Below the pieces are notes generated by a model. It saw only the letters and a program-made list of their open reading frames with translations, ran no database searches and was not told the DNA's origin. From Xiphias gladius (Eukaryota > Chordata > Actinopteri > Istiophoriformes > Xiphiidae), in contig NC_053416.1 in assembly GCF_016859285.1 (NCBI RefSeq), forward strand, positions 16,262,501-16,326,500: a stretch of DNA of 64,000 bases, read 5' to 3'. Below are positions 26,393-38,818 of this stretch, piece by piece (within the stretch, counting starts at the first letter, position 1; every line of letters starts with the position of its first letter). Position numbers and translations under genes: made by a program.

Positions 26393-29300
26393 CTGCAGCA
26401 CACATGGGACATGGACACAGAGGCACAGGCTTAACCAACAGATTTTTATCAACAGAGACTTTTAACACCACTCTTTATTTGGGGCAACCGACATGAGTCT
26501 GTCAGAGGTCACTATTTGCAATTGCTGAGCTGCAGAGGTTCAAGTCAATTCTTCCTCAAAATTGTGTTAGATTTTAAAAGAAACAAGTGTAATCCAGGGA
26601 TGTACCCGCAGAAATCATATCAGAAGTCATGTCATTGTGATGAAAATAAGTAGGTTGGCTGCCAGAATATCTGACCTAGTTCATCTCACTGAATGTTTTC
26701 AGGCAGAAACAGCAACAGCCTTTCCACATTTGTAGAATATACTGAATGTAGCTAACATTCAGGTTATCTATTAATGAAGGGTTTTGTTTTTTTTTTGGTT
26801 TTTTTTTTTAGATATAAGATAATTGTTGAATTTGATTAAAGGACCAGTGTGTAGGACTTAGCGACATCTAGTGGTGAGGTTGCAGACTGCATCCAACTGA
26901 ATAAACCTCCCCTCACCCCTCCCTTTCCAAGTGTGTACAAGAACCTATGGTGGCCTTCAGGCAACGTAAAAACCTCTCTAGAGCCAGTGTTTGTGTTTTA
27001 TCCGTTCTGGGCCACTGTAGAAACATGGCTCGGGGGAAGAAGACCTGCTCCCTATGTAGATGTGAAGGGCTCATTCTAAGCTAACAAAACACAACGACTC
27101 TTAGTTTCAGGTGAGTGTACACTAATGAAAACATAATTATGAATATTATATTCCATTTCTGCCAATAGACCCCCCTAAATCCTACACACTCATCCTTTAA
27201 AAGCAATTCTTTATAATTTGTGTACAAATATATGTATACATTATGTTGGAGAACAATTTCTAATTTGAGACATGCAGCAGAACATTTCGAAACTATTTGG
27301 GTAATAAACTTTAGTCTTTCTCTAGTCTTTCTCAGCAGACAATTGCACTTGCCATAGCAGGTAAAACACGTGTGGAAAAATTAACGAAAACAAGAATTTT
27401 GTTCCACCGAAATGTCTTAGTAAGCCACGCTAGCAAAATACCGCAGCCCTTGAACTGATGAACCTAAGCGGGAAGCAGCCATCAACTATCATTCATTAAT
27501 TACTCGTGTACTTTTCATAGTTTGATAAGTCAGTATTTCTGCCGTGAAAAACGTCTGTTAGCTTTGACAAGTTAGTCCAGAGTTTCTGACTGTTACTGCT
27601 GTTTCAAAATGTAGCTGCAGGTGCATTATCAGTGGTGGAAGAAATACTCCTTTACTTAAGTAAAAGCACTAATACAACCTGCATTCAAAATTCTACTTAA
27701 GTCAAAGTACATAAGTATTGTCATCTAAATGTACTTAAAATATTAAAAGTAAAAGTGCTCATCTTGCGGAAAAATGTCTCATATTATTACGTATGACATT
27801 ATTAGATTATTAATACTGATGTATCAGTGTAGAGAGCAGCATTTCACTGTTGCAGCAGGTTGTGGAGCTGCTTTGTCTACTTCATAAACAGTTTGGTAGT
27901 TTAGTCCAGTGTCTCCAGACCTAGAGGTCAGGCCCCCTCCAAAGGGTCACAAGACAAATCTGAGGGTTTGTGAGATAATTGATTGGAGAGGAAGGAAGAA
28001 AAAAAAAAAAAAAAATTCTGCTACACTAATCTGTCCTCATATTTTGGTCTTTTCTCCAATCTTAATGTATTTCATAAACTTATCTTTTTTTTGTAAATCT
28101 TAATCTGAAACGTAACGGCTAACTACAGCTGTTAAACACAGCTATATAGCAAACAAAAGAATAGCAAATCGAAATACTCAAGTAAAGTACAGTACTTGAG
28201 TAAATGTACTAAGTCACTTTACACCACTGTTAAGTATGCAGCATTTTATCTAGACCTGAAACTTCATTTGATTTATTTCAATTGTTTGGTATTCCAAACA
28301 TTGTATATACAACTCTAAAAAACCAACATCTTCCAGAAAATATCTGTAAAATAGTAACCAATATCCAACAGGCTGGCACTTCCCTAGACAGCATCACAAA
28401 TGTTGTGATGTATGTCCTATAAAATACCTTATACAGATAGTATAAAGTGAAACATTCATGCCATACCTGAACATTAGTGGGGTCTGAGATGGAAAAAAAT
28501 GTTTCCTGAAAGTTACTACCATCTGCTGGTTTCACAGACAAAGCCACAGCCGGGGACAAGAGGGTCTCAGGCTGTTCATCAAGGACCAGCTTCAACCCCA
28601 CTTTATCAACAATCCCTATAATCCTGATGAAATAGAAATGATTTAGTATTGCGCACAATAGCAATGATTCTAATATTCACTGAGCCAGTTCGTTCATACT
28701 GTTGGTTCCCAACCCCTGGGCTGCAGACCAGTTCAAAGCCACACTTTGAGGAAGTGATATGATCCGCTGACGAAAAGTAGCACAATTCTATAGCTGCATA
28801 GGCTATGTTTGTGGTAAAATTATGTTGAACTTTTTGCAGACCACGCGGCATTTTTCATCATCCTGCCACACCCCCGACGAAAGTAGGTTAATAGTTCACC
28901 ACAGAAAACACAATATTTCAGCATTACACACTGCATAAAATCTGCAAAAAGGCCACCACAAAGTAACAGACTAATGGGAGACTCCCTGTCTTAAGTTATA
29001 TTTCAATATGTCTGCAACAAAATTGTCACTATAAAAAAGGTAAGACGTGCATAAAAGATTGGGAACCCCTGAGTTATGCCATCTAATTTCTATTGCAGTA
29101 CACAATATGTTAGAGAATTTCAGATAAACAGATCTGTAACCTGTTTGAGGAGTCGGCCAGTGTCTCAGGAGACGCGCCCAGCAGATTACTGACAATGTGG
29201 ATGGAGGTGTTTCCCAGAGCCAGGCTGACTGTCGGGCCTGACAGCAGACTCTCCAGCTGAAACACCAGCTGATCCACCTGGCTGGAGTTCAGTTGGGACA

Positions 29301-32300
29301 CGTCTCTGGTCAGCTCAAGGAGTGCGTTGGCTTGGCTTTCAGCTGCAGTCAACAAAATTTGAAAGGGTCACTATAATGATGCTATAACGATGTAAATGTT
29401 GCGACAGAGTTGTACACGGTGCCGAAGTGATGGCAAACCTGTGTCGGTGGCTGTCGGGGTCACAGGAACAGATACATTTGCCGTGGTGGTGGTTGTGTTG
29501 AGCGTTGCCGTCACTGTGACATTAGCAGCAGCGGTGGTGGCATTGAGGGGAGCAGCTGTTGTGCTCGGCGGGGATGAAGTTACATTTACAGACGAGGTGC
29601 TGGTGTTTGGTTGTATGGTTGTCGCATTTGGGCTGGGTGTCGTAAATGGCTCATGAATACACTGCTCTTCCAGATCTACAACCACATTTTTTCCATTCTG
29701 ACTATAAAGAAAAAAAGGACAAATTAACATTTTGGGGAGAAGACATTTGTAAGAATTTTACATCAGGTGTTACATTTTGATCTACTAGAATAAAAACAAC
29801 CCTGAACTGAGTTACTATCATGTACACTGAGTTTGTAAAGATGTGGTTCAGTAAGTGCAGAAGATAGGGTGGTAAGAGGATCATACAAACCAGGTGAGGA
29901 CGTTTGTCTCTTCTATTGTCATACAAAACATGGCAGGCTTAAGGTTAATGCTAAACAATGTGAACTGGGACGTCAGTAGACTGTCATTGACTTCTGAATT
30001 TCCACATATCGCTGTGTGACATTTCAGAAAAAACAAAAATGCAAAGTTTTACAAGACAGACCTGCAGTTATTCTTCTGACTGTATGAACTGATGCTGCTT
30101 TGACTTGTTTCCCTGTGGTTCACATACGCACCTGCTCGAGTCACCAGTCCATTAAAACGGATCCGTTTATCAAACTGAAACAGATTCCACACAGCTTCTG
30201 ACACAGTACAGATGGGAACCTCACGGGCAAAGCCTAAAATCACTCTGCAGCTTCGAAGACTAGAATTAAAAAATCCGAGGTGCACAGATTTCAGTGGCTG
30301 TTAAAATATTTCAGATGTATTAGTGCATAGAAATGTTGTGTTTCAATAGAATTAGACTCACTTTGTTGCTGTGCCTCCACAGGACAAATTGGCATCCTGT
30401 GTAGAAATTTCCATTTTAGTCAAACTATCTTAGTCATTATGTTAAAGTAACACAGAGGTGCTTTTTCGGCATGAAATGTTCACAAAGTGTAAATGTTGCC
30501 AAATGTTGTATTTCATTAACAAACTGCTCAAGAAGCGTCACAAAAAGAGAAAAAGTGGACAAGTGTCATAGAGTTGCACTTGTACTTATTTTTGGATCAT
30601 ATGGGCAAAAGGCTTGATTAAGTTTGGATTAGTTTTGGAAAGTTTAGGCAGTATGATTTCGCTTTGGTGGCTGATTACCTTGTATTCTGATGAAATGATG
30701 GACAGTGGACATGAAAAACTGCAAACGAACATCACAAAGATTGTGAATTATTTTTAAATTAATAAAAGTGTATTCATTCATATTACATTTTATTTTCAAA
30801 TGCTGCAAAAATGGTAAAACTCACTTTTTTAGAGAGCAATTTGGTGCCTGGTTTAGCTTAGAAATCTGTAAAGATTCAAGTTTTATTATAGTATTATTAC
30901 TATTACTAAGTATTATTATAGTTTGATGCAACAAGAATTATTTGATGCAAAAATTGATAATTAAAGACAAATAACTCAAATATAAAGGTACGCATATATG
31001 CATATTCTGTGTCTGCACTGGAACTTACCAGGGACAAGACATATGAAAAGCTCATCTCGGGATCTTGTATTGACATTTGAAAAGTGTAGTATGCATCTAA
31101 AAACAAAGAAGCAAAAGCAGCTTTATTAAAAGCTTTAGGACTATATGAATCTAGATAATAATCTGGTGGTTTTGTTAGCTGATAAAACACTAACCAGTTC
31201 TATTGCAGTAAGCAGAGCAGGTGCAGTTGTTTTTCTCCGTATCTGAAACAAAGTCAAATCATGTTGGTTGGCTGTATACAAATATCAGTGTGAACAGAAC
31301 CAGAACAAAACAGAGAAAGATCTTGATTTTAGGGTTTTACATAAGATACTGTGTCTTAATTTCAAGTTCTTTATAGAGCATTTAACCCATTTTACATAAT
31401 CACATTTGACCACATTAAAACATTATTTTAAATATGACTGAGGAGAAACACACACCTAACCTCCAACCACATGGTAAAAACATGTTCCTCAAAACTTCCT
31501 TTGCAAATCTGTGGAAAAATTTGAGGAAAAATGCAAGTACTGGTTGGCAGATTTGTTCCATTCGGGCAGCGTCTGGCTAGCTGTTTCTCCCAGTTTCCAG
31601 TCTTTATGCTAAGGTTATTGGCTGATGACTGACCGATATGAGAGGGGTATCCATCTTCTCATCTAACTCTAGGCAAGAAAGCAGCAAAGTGTTTTTCCCC
31701 AAATGTTGCGCTATTTCTTTGAGACCCTGAAATAGTTCTGTAGCCTCACAACAGCCCTCACAATTTGGCGTCCGAGTTCATGGATTTCAGGTAGGGTCTC
31801 TGTTTGGACGTTTATTACAATATACTGTATAAACTCATACAATGTTTCAGTAAGAATAATGTCCTGAATGGCCATGTGTGGACTATATAAATATGCTTTA
31901 CAGGGAAAGGGGGTGAATATATATTAACTCAAAACCAATTGGGTTTTTTTTTGGTTTTTTTTATCTGTAAGAATTGTGTAAAACTTGTAAAGTCTCCTTT
32001 GACATTGTGGGTTATTGTGTGTAAATCAGTGACAAAAAATTCAAATTTAGTCCATTTTGAATTCAAGCTGAAACACATTAACAGGTGTTTAAAAAATTAA
32101 AGGGGTTGAACACTTCCTTTACTTTGAAGATGTTTAATTGTGCAGAGCTCACCTGGACCACAGTTGCCTTGACCTTCCACATATTCAGCCCCGGAGTCTT
32201 TACTTTTGAATGATATATACATATACAAAAATGTCATTGTGCTCTGGTATTTCTTGTGTTATAGTTCATTCAATGAATAATTTGGGAAGTTAAAAAAGGA

Positions 32301-35300
32301 GGAAAACACGAACATTATAAAAACCAAACGTCTTACCATGATGCACTGGCTGGACCCGTATAAATGCAGCTGTTTTCCTCTTGTGAATTGCTATTACACT
32401 CATTTCGTAGCGGACCTGTTCAGTGACACACAGGGTTCATTTATGAGAACTTGTTAGGTAGGTATTTATGTATTTCAGCGTATTCAGCACTCACCTAGTC
32501 TATCTGCTCTTTTTCCCACCACGTGGATGTCAGAGGAAGTTTTACTGGCTGCACAGAGAGTACGGAGGATACAACATGGAGGTACTCTCTGCTTCAGCTG
32601 CAGCGTCACAGAACACCTTGTGTTTCTGAAGTATAAGGTCAGTGTTACCAACAAAGAGATTCCTTACACTCATTTCAGCCATTTAAAAAATTGCGTGTGT
32701 TGTTACTTACCTTATTGCAGTCTTTGTGGCGCATGAAACATCAGTGCCCTGTTAAAACATAAATCAATCTTGATTCACATGATCCTTCTGTTCATACGCT
32801 GTAACCCACAGATGCATTTAAACGTTAACTTACTTGAAACGGGCCAGTTGTTTTGTCATTACTGAGCCCACTGAAAAATAAACGGAGACAGCGTTATTGA
32901 ATAACAAGATTGATTTAAACCAAGTCTACAGTATATAACTTTTGAAAGACGAGATCTCGCATTTTTCCTCTTGTAAATAAAAAGTTGAATTCATAAGCAA
33001 TAAAAAACACTCTTGCTACAGCCTTACTCGGTCTGGTATGACCAGTAGTTTATGGTGGCAAACTGAAGCCAGATATGCCTGTATATCTGACTCAGTTCAC
33101 TGACTTTATGCTTCTTCTCTACTTGTGCTGCTGATGCTCTACATTTTTTCATGCCATAGATGAACATTTTAATGGCTTTATTCCAAATATAAAAACAAGA
33201 ATTATGTGTCTCAAGAGGATCTTGGGAAATGAGGGAAAATTCAGTGTGCCATCATCTTGTGATTGCAACTTGTGGCCACAGTGGAAACGGTTCAGGAAAA
33301 CAGAGAGCGTCAGCTTCTTAGCCTCATTAATCCAATAAATCACAGGGTAAAGGTAAAAGGGAGTTGCTCCTACAGTATGGACTTAATAACAATTAGTTCA
33401 CTGTTACATCAGCACAACTACAATGACAGTGCACAGCAGAAGATACTGGTCATTACTTTCTCTCCTCTCCACAGTGTAGAAAAAGAAGCATTTTGTACTA
33501 AATCGTGACTAATATCAAAACGGTGGGAACTTTATTCTGTCATTCATTCATTCATTCACTTTTTAAAGAAATCATTGCACTGATACCTGGTTTGTGTCAC
33601 ACTGTCACTGACTTGACGAGATACCCGCTGTTTGTTTGAATGACTGGAATTTGATTCCTTCGATGGTACGTCCTTTCCTCTATCATCAGGCATCTGAGTG
33701 ATCAGGCTGGTGTCCGGTAAGGAGGCTGTCGAGCTGTCGCTCTGCATTGGAGCTGCTGTGCTGGATCGATCTGTCGTAGCTGTACTAGTTGTGTTGTTGC
33801 TTTTGAATGTTGTTGCTGCTGTGGTCATGAGAGGCGTCTCATTTGAAGTGCTTGCAAATGTAGTTTGTGGAGAGGTAGTTGCTTCAGACACAGACACACA
33901 GTTCTCTAGCTTGGTTTCAAACACTTGGCCAAGCTTAGAAAAAAAGAACGTGATGCTCATTACATTTAATCACAGGATACACACATCATAAATCCGGTGC
34001 TTTAATAAGCAAGCTGTCTATAACCAGTTTCCCAACATACCCAGTCCTTAATTTCAGATTCCTCCTTCGTCCTTCCAGTAACATCCACACTGACGTCGAG
34101 AAAGTAGTATACTGCCACAAGAAGGAAAGAAACAACATAGTTGGGGGAGGCCCATTTTAAAATACAGTCAAAATGAATGCAGCAGTGGATGAGATATTCT
34201 TGAATCCAAAAATGACAGGGTCCTGCTTTGCCCACAATGCAACCAACAGGAACATTTTTAGACTCTGCGCGTCCGGTAAACACTATGCTATGCTCATGTT
34301 ATAAATTTGTAGTCTCTAAGCCCAAACTGACATAACCCAGAGGACATTACCCACATCCACATCCCAGGACCACAGAACACATTATACGACTGTTTCGTAA
34401 CTAATTTGTTGATCCTAAGGGCAGTTTTCAAACCTCATATCAGCTTCAGCTGAACCTCACAATGCATTTTTACACAGAATGAGGACTCATCTCTTATGGT
34501 GAAGTTGCTTTAGGAAAGGTTCTCTTCACCAGTCGCTATGGACAGGTACATATGACCACGACAGTAGTGTTTTAAGAGTGACTTGAAAAAATATGAACCT
34601 CAATGTCTAAAATATGTGGGGTTTCCCCTTTTATATTAAAAGTGACATCGTTCCATATGTGCAAGCAGTGTGTGACCATCAGCAGTGGGGAGATGGGGAT
34701 GAAAAAGCTTGTGAAGAACAGTTGCAGCTCGTCAGAGGCTTAAAATGGACATTTGGCCTTCTCCGATGATTCTTGCAGCTTTTGCAAGTTTACCTAAGGT
34801 CTGTGCAGTTGCTGTAGGAAGCGGAAGAGGCAAAGAAGGAGCAGCAGAAGTCTGATCACAGGAAGTCTGACCTGATGGGACAAAAAATTGTCATCAGCCT
34901 GCACAGAACAAATGACTAAGATGACATCCAAACTTCAGCTTCATTACTTCCGTTTCACGGTGGTTATTGTGACCCACAGCCATAATACTGGATGGTAAAC
35001 ACTGGAAGTCATGACAATGTTATTGTTCACTGTAATGGACCAGATTCAGTGTACACATTCAGATTCCTTAACTTTATATTTCAATCCAACATGGGGTTGA
35101 CTGATGTGTATATAGGTTTGTGGGAGATTTTAAAGACTTATACTGTATTATAACTTAAGTAATATTAGTAAGGAAGTAAAGAAAACAAACATAAATATAA
35201 AATATATTAATACATTTATAAAAACAAATAAATAATCACAAAATATAGTATTATTTCTATATATTCCATTTGGATCTCCCTCTATACACTTGTACATAAT

Positions 35301-35719
35301 CATACTTTTGCCAACTTTAGTTTCCTAAAAATAGTTGAGGAGATGTTTAAATACACTAATTTTCTTAGATTGTTTCTGTTTATCATATTTTACACCTTCT
35401 TCAAGTAAAGGAAACTACCATAACAAGTTACAGTGTAAATTAGAAAGGAATTTAACCGATTCGCTTGTGTGTGTTATGTAACTGAATGACTAGCATGTCA
35501 GATATGTCATACACTGCAGTTTATAAAGAGAGGTGAAGAGTTGTTCCTCCAGATAAGGTGGCCAGTTGTCAGATGCCTCTGTTTATTGTCTGCAACCAAC
35601 CTTCTTTTTTCCTTTTTGTTTAGCTGTCATAGCTGATGTCAGACCTTACCTGCCAGGAGGACGAGCAGCAGTATCTGCAGCCAGGGTAGATGTCTTACAT
35701 GTGAGCCTGGCTTTTTCAT
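22113..35719 (-). CDS. adgrg2: Adhesion G-protein-coupled receptor G2-like
   Basis: Cell-surface receptor, cut at its GPS site, signalling through a tethered agonist. My model has 26 coding exons on the - strand, 3417 nt, 1138 aa, every phase matching. Order in the protein: signal peptide, SEA-like segment, mucin stalk 1, cysteine-rich linker, mucin stalk 2, GAIN domain, GPS, seven helices, serine-rich tail. The helices carry blocks typical of ADGRG2: [55 protein letters not shown] and [21 protein letters not shown]2 fits better than ADGRG6, which reads differently after helix 5; ADGRG4 is the other possibility. Mammalian ADGRG2 acts in epididymal fluid handling. The ATG at 35719-35717 ([10 protein letters not shown]) precedes a strong hydrophobic core. 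Neighbour sms is also near ADGRG2 on human Xp22. Confidence 0.88.
26836..27200. mobile_element. TTAA-ended MITE (family B), copy 1
   Basis: It starts TTAAAGGACCAGTGTGTAGG and ends with the complement of TTAAAGGATGAGTGTGTAGG, so inverted repeats of about 21 bp with two differences, both starting at TTAA. Internal blocks (GCGACATCTAGTGGTGAGG, CCCCTCACCCCTCCCTTTCC) recur in copy 2 at 38361-38733. TTAA targets suggest piggyBac-type mobilisation. It lies in an adgrg2 intron. Confidence 0.7.
27630..28229. mobile_element. hAT-like MITE with CAGTGGTG ends
   Basis: The left end CAGTGGTGGAAGAAATACTC and the right end ACTTTACACCACTG form short inverted repeats, with inner repeats of ACTTAAGTAAA / AGTACTTGAGTAAA. 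It contains an A run at about 27999-28015. The 8 bases on each side do not match, so a target duplication is not visible. It lies in an adgrg2 intron. Confidence 0.6.
28467..32202 (-). other. adgrg2: adgrg2 exons 9-16, cysteine-rich linker, mucin stalk 2, GAIN start
   Basis: Exons: 32153-32202, 31195-31242 ([12 protein letters not shown]), 31029-31096 ([14 protein letters not shown]), 30362-30396 (35 nt), 30062-30259, 29439-29701 (Thr-rich stalk with many N-x-T sites), 29141-29342 ([24 protein letters not shown] helical part), 28467-28623. All phases agree. Exon 9 needs the acceptor CAAAAG ending at 32203, which gives a cysteine at the junction. Confidence 0.75.
31540..31727. mobile_element. 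MITE family A, partial copy 2
   Basis: It carries the right-hand part of family A: GGCTAGCTGTTTCTCCCAG, CTTTATGCTAAGG, CATCTAACTCTAGGCAAGAA and the terminus CAAATGTTGCGCTATTTCTTT. The left end is missing. Confidence 0.55.
32337..35719 (-). other. adgrg2: adgrg2 N-terminal exons 1-8
   Basis: Exons in transcript order: 35650-35719 (signal peptide, core [11 protein letters not shown]), 34794-34871, 34041-34111 ([18 protein letters not shown], resembling the start of a SEA domain), 33587-33933 (opens [12 protein letters not shown], then a Thr/Ser-rich mucin stalk with a basic KQRVSRQ near its end), 32834-32870, 32711-32748, 32546-32625, 32337-32415. The last three are small and rest mainly on splice sites and phase; 32546-32625 is the least certain. 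Confidence 0.6.
33538..33560. repeat. (CATT)n short tandem repeat
   Basis: Five tandem CATT units just beside the donor end of an adgrg2 exon. Confidence 0.8.
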
Positions 35720-37602
35720 TCTGTGTTTTAACAAATAAAGTCATTTAAACCCTTATTAAAATTTTTATTGACCTGCATGCCATGAAAAATGTCTGGTTTA
35801 AGCTTCATTGTAGTAGCATTTGACACTTTTTACACCTATTGTTGTACAACAGTAGAAGAAAAAAGTCAGAATGAGTCATACAAAAAACTTCAGGAACATA
35901 GCCCATGCTAATGAATGCTGAAGGTCTCTCCTGTGGTTATAGGTCATTAAATGTATATCTTCAGTTCTGGTCATTCTGTCAATTAACCATATCTTGTAAC
36001 AGCCTGAAGAAATGAATAATGCCCAATCAAACACTTGAATGCATTCTTGTTCAGACACACCTTTGAGTAAAATCAGAGCACAAAACAACTGAACAAACAC
36101 ATTACCTTTATCACAGCTTTGGGAACTGCAAATATTAATATACATAGTAATTCATGCTGTAGTCTAAAGACACACATAAGGGTTGCCACAAACAAATAGT
36201 GAATGTTTGCTCGGGCCAGAGCTCTTCAGAGCTGTTGACATCTATTGTGAAGCTGTGTTGCAATAAATTTGGAAGTACCGTGGCAGCAGTGGACTTGCAT
36301 TTACCCAACTCCCTCAGCTTTGCCACCTGCTTTTAAATTTTAGATATTTATGTTTATTTAAAAACCACAAAGTTCACTTAATAAGTGGACTGATTCTACA
36401 AATGAAAAACTGAGTAAGTTTCATTATACCTGAAGACCAACACAAGCTGTCCAAAATATCAATAGAATTAGAATTAAATATTTACAAAAACCGATCTATC
36501 CACTTGTTAACATGAGATTTCGTGGCACAGAAGCGAGGTTCAAGTAAGGTACTGGTATTGCTGGGCTATGACCTAATGGTAGAAGGGAGAGAGGAAGAAT
36601 AGAGTCAATAAGAATAAAAAGCACTACTCAGTGAGGAGTGAATCTTTGCAAAAAGCTAATCCAACATCAGCTGTGTAATATACAAAACTGATAGTGATTG
36701 AGGAGAGGAACAATGTTGCCTTCTCCAGCAAATCCAGATGTGCTTCTTCAGATCACAGATGTAGAGAGACAGATAAAGTCATACTTTTGCATCAACAGCA
36801 CAAATCCATTAACCTCCATGGAGGTCCTGAATATGATTTGGGTATCACTCTACCAACCGCATTGTTGCTGTTGGTGCATCCAGTGCATCCTCTTTTATGT
36901 TCTTAGAAATTTTATCAGCAAATTGGGTTAAAACTTGACAAATCAGATAAAACAGCACATTCCTTAAAACAGCAGAAAAGTCACTGAAAGAAAAACGTAA
37001 AAGAAGCTAATATGACAAAAAGGAAAGAAAACATGGAAACAGATCCCTTAAAATTGATTTGAAATTAGGTTAGAGGTTAAAAAAAATTGATCATAGGAAT
37101 TGATTAGATATATCTCTGTATCTAAATAAACTATCTTGGTGAATAATCTTGAATCAAATCAGAATTATCAGTGATTTTTCAGGTGAGCTGCTCATCCAAA
37201 TTAAGAAAAAGGAGACACATCAACAACACAACCACCACCAGCACTTTACCTGACAGACGGGGCAAATGTGTGCCGGCATGAAGATCCCCCAAAACAACTG
37301 CTGGCAGCTCCCATGACTCTGTCTTCATTTACATGAAGCAAAACTTCACATGGGTAAAATCCAAACTTGAAAACAAAGTCAAACAACAAATATTAGACGA
37401 ACATTTTCTTCTCTCAATAGACACAAACCTGGCTATTGCTGCTGGCAGGATACTGTGTAAGTTCACTGTGACTATCTCATGTAGGATCAATACCAGACAC
37501 ATGTGGCACGCCCCTGAAACATCAGCCGAAACAGGTCGATGTCGCATACATCCACTACGCAAGTCTCACTCAACAACTTTGCACCTGCTGAACAGGAAAT
37601 GA

Positions 37603-37634
37603 TTTCTGATCTGGTGTTAACACCAGATCAGAAA
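37603..37634. repeat. Perfect 32-bp palindrome
   Basis: TTTCTGATCTGGTGTT is followed directly by its exact reverse complement, with no loop. Confidence 0.9.
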
Positions 37635-38360
37635 GGGCCCACTTTGTAACTTTTGTCAAAAAAGTGTCCTCTAAACTACTAATTTCCCTGTAGAGTAGGT
37701 TTTGGAGAAAGGAGATTTGACTTTTTCTTTTTTTGTTTGGCAGTCAAGGTATGCCTCAGGGTTAGGTGTGTCCTAAACCTGTGAGTGTAAACATGCCTGT
37801 AAACAAGAGTTTCCAGGGTAACACTACAGAGTTAAAAAAAAAAAAAAAAAAAGAGTCCTGGTATGGAGACATTCACTACTGCGTGCGAAGGAGTAACGCA
37901 CCAGCAGCACTATAACTCTGTCACGTTATGGACCTGCTTTTTAGGACTCTGAATGCGAGGAGCTTGTCTGTCACGCAATGCTTCATTTATTTCTTTCCTT
38001 GTTGTGGCTCTATAGCAGCTTTTCTGATCTGTAAAGCATTAAACATGATTTATCAACATTAAAACAGTAATTTCAGACAATTCATAAACCCTTCTAAGTT
38101 CACCTTATTGTATAATGGTACCAAATAGATTTGATGATTTGAAGTGGAATCGTGAAAGCTGTAGCATCTGCACGCCGGGGGGATAAAGATACCCACATAG
38201 CCAGATTTTCACATTTTACTATTCATTCCAGCAGAGGGGCTGGGAGACAAAAGTGGTGGCAAAGCAGGCGCAAATAGCTTCCTTCAAGGTAAACAACCTT
38301 TGTGTGGCTAATCCCTTCTGTTTGACATGAGGTGTGAAAAGGCTGACAGTCTTCATCTGT

Positions 38361-38733
38361 TTAAAGAACCAGTAGCGGCATCTGGTGGCGAGGTTGCAGC
38401 TCGCAACCAACTGAGTTAACCTCCCCTCACCCCTCCCTTTCCAAGCATGTAGGGGAACCTACGGTGGCCTTCAGGCAACGTAAAAACACCAAAGGCCCTC
38501 TCTAGAGACCAGTGTTTGGGTTGGCTGCTGCAGAAAACATGGGGATGCAGCACAGCAGGCTCCCTGAAAGAGGACCCACTCCCTACGTGGATCTGAGGGG
38601 CTCATTCTAAGCTAACGAAAACACAACGACTCTTAGTTTCAGGTGAGTGTACACTAATGAAAACACAATTATGAATAACATATTCCATTTCTGCCAATAG
38701 ACCCCCCCTAAATCCTACACTCTCGTCCTTTAA
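38361..38733. mobile_element. TTAA-ended MITE (family B), copy 2
   Basis: Same order of blocks and same TTAA ends as 26836-27200: CATCTGGTGGCGAGGTTGCAG, CCCCTCACCCCTCCCTTTCC, CACAACGACTCTTAGTTTCA and AAATCCTACAC near the right end. It has a few indels against copy 1. Confidence 0.7.
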
Positions 38734-38735
38734 AG

Positions 38736-38818
38736 TGGTGTCAATCCTCCCATCTAACTCTTGACAAAGAGAGCAAATAAGCCTATTTCACCAAATGTGG
38801 AACTATTCCGTTAAAATA
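38736..38818. mobile_element. MITE family A, fragment 3
   Basis: Only the right terminus is left: CATCTAACTCTTGACAAAGA, AATAAGCCTATTTCACCAAA and GGAACTATTC. It abuts the family B element. Confidence 0.5.

Noticed and set aside
29396-29656. Open + strand frame of 86 codons, valine- and alanine-rich
   Set aside because: It is the antisense of the threonine-rich mucin exon of adgrg2; low-complexity coding DNA often leaves its complement open.
33698-33991. Open + strand frame of 97 codons
   Set aside because: Antisense shadow of mucin stalk 1 of adgrg2, with no independent support.
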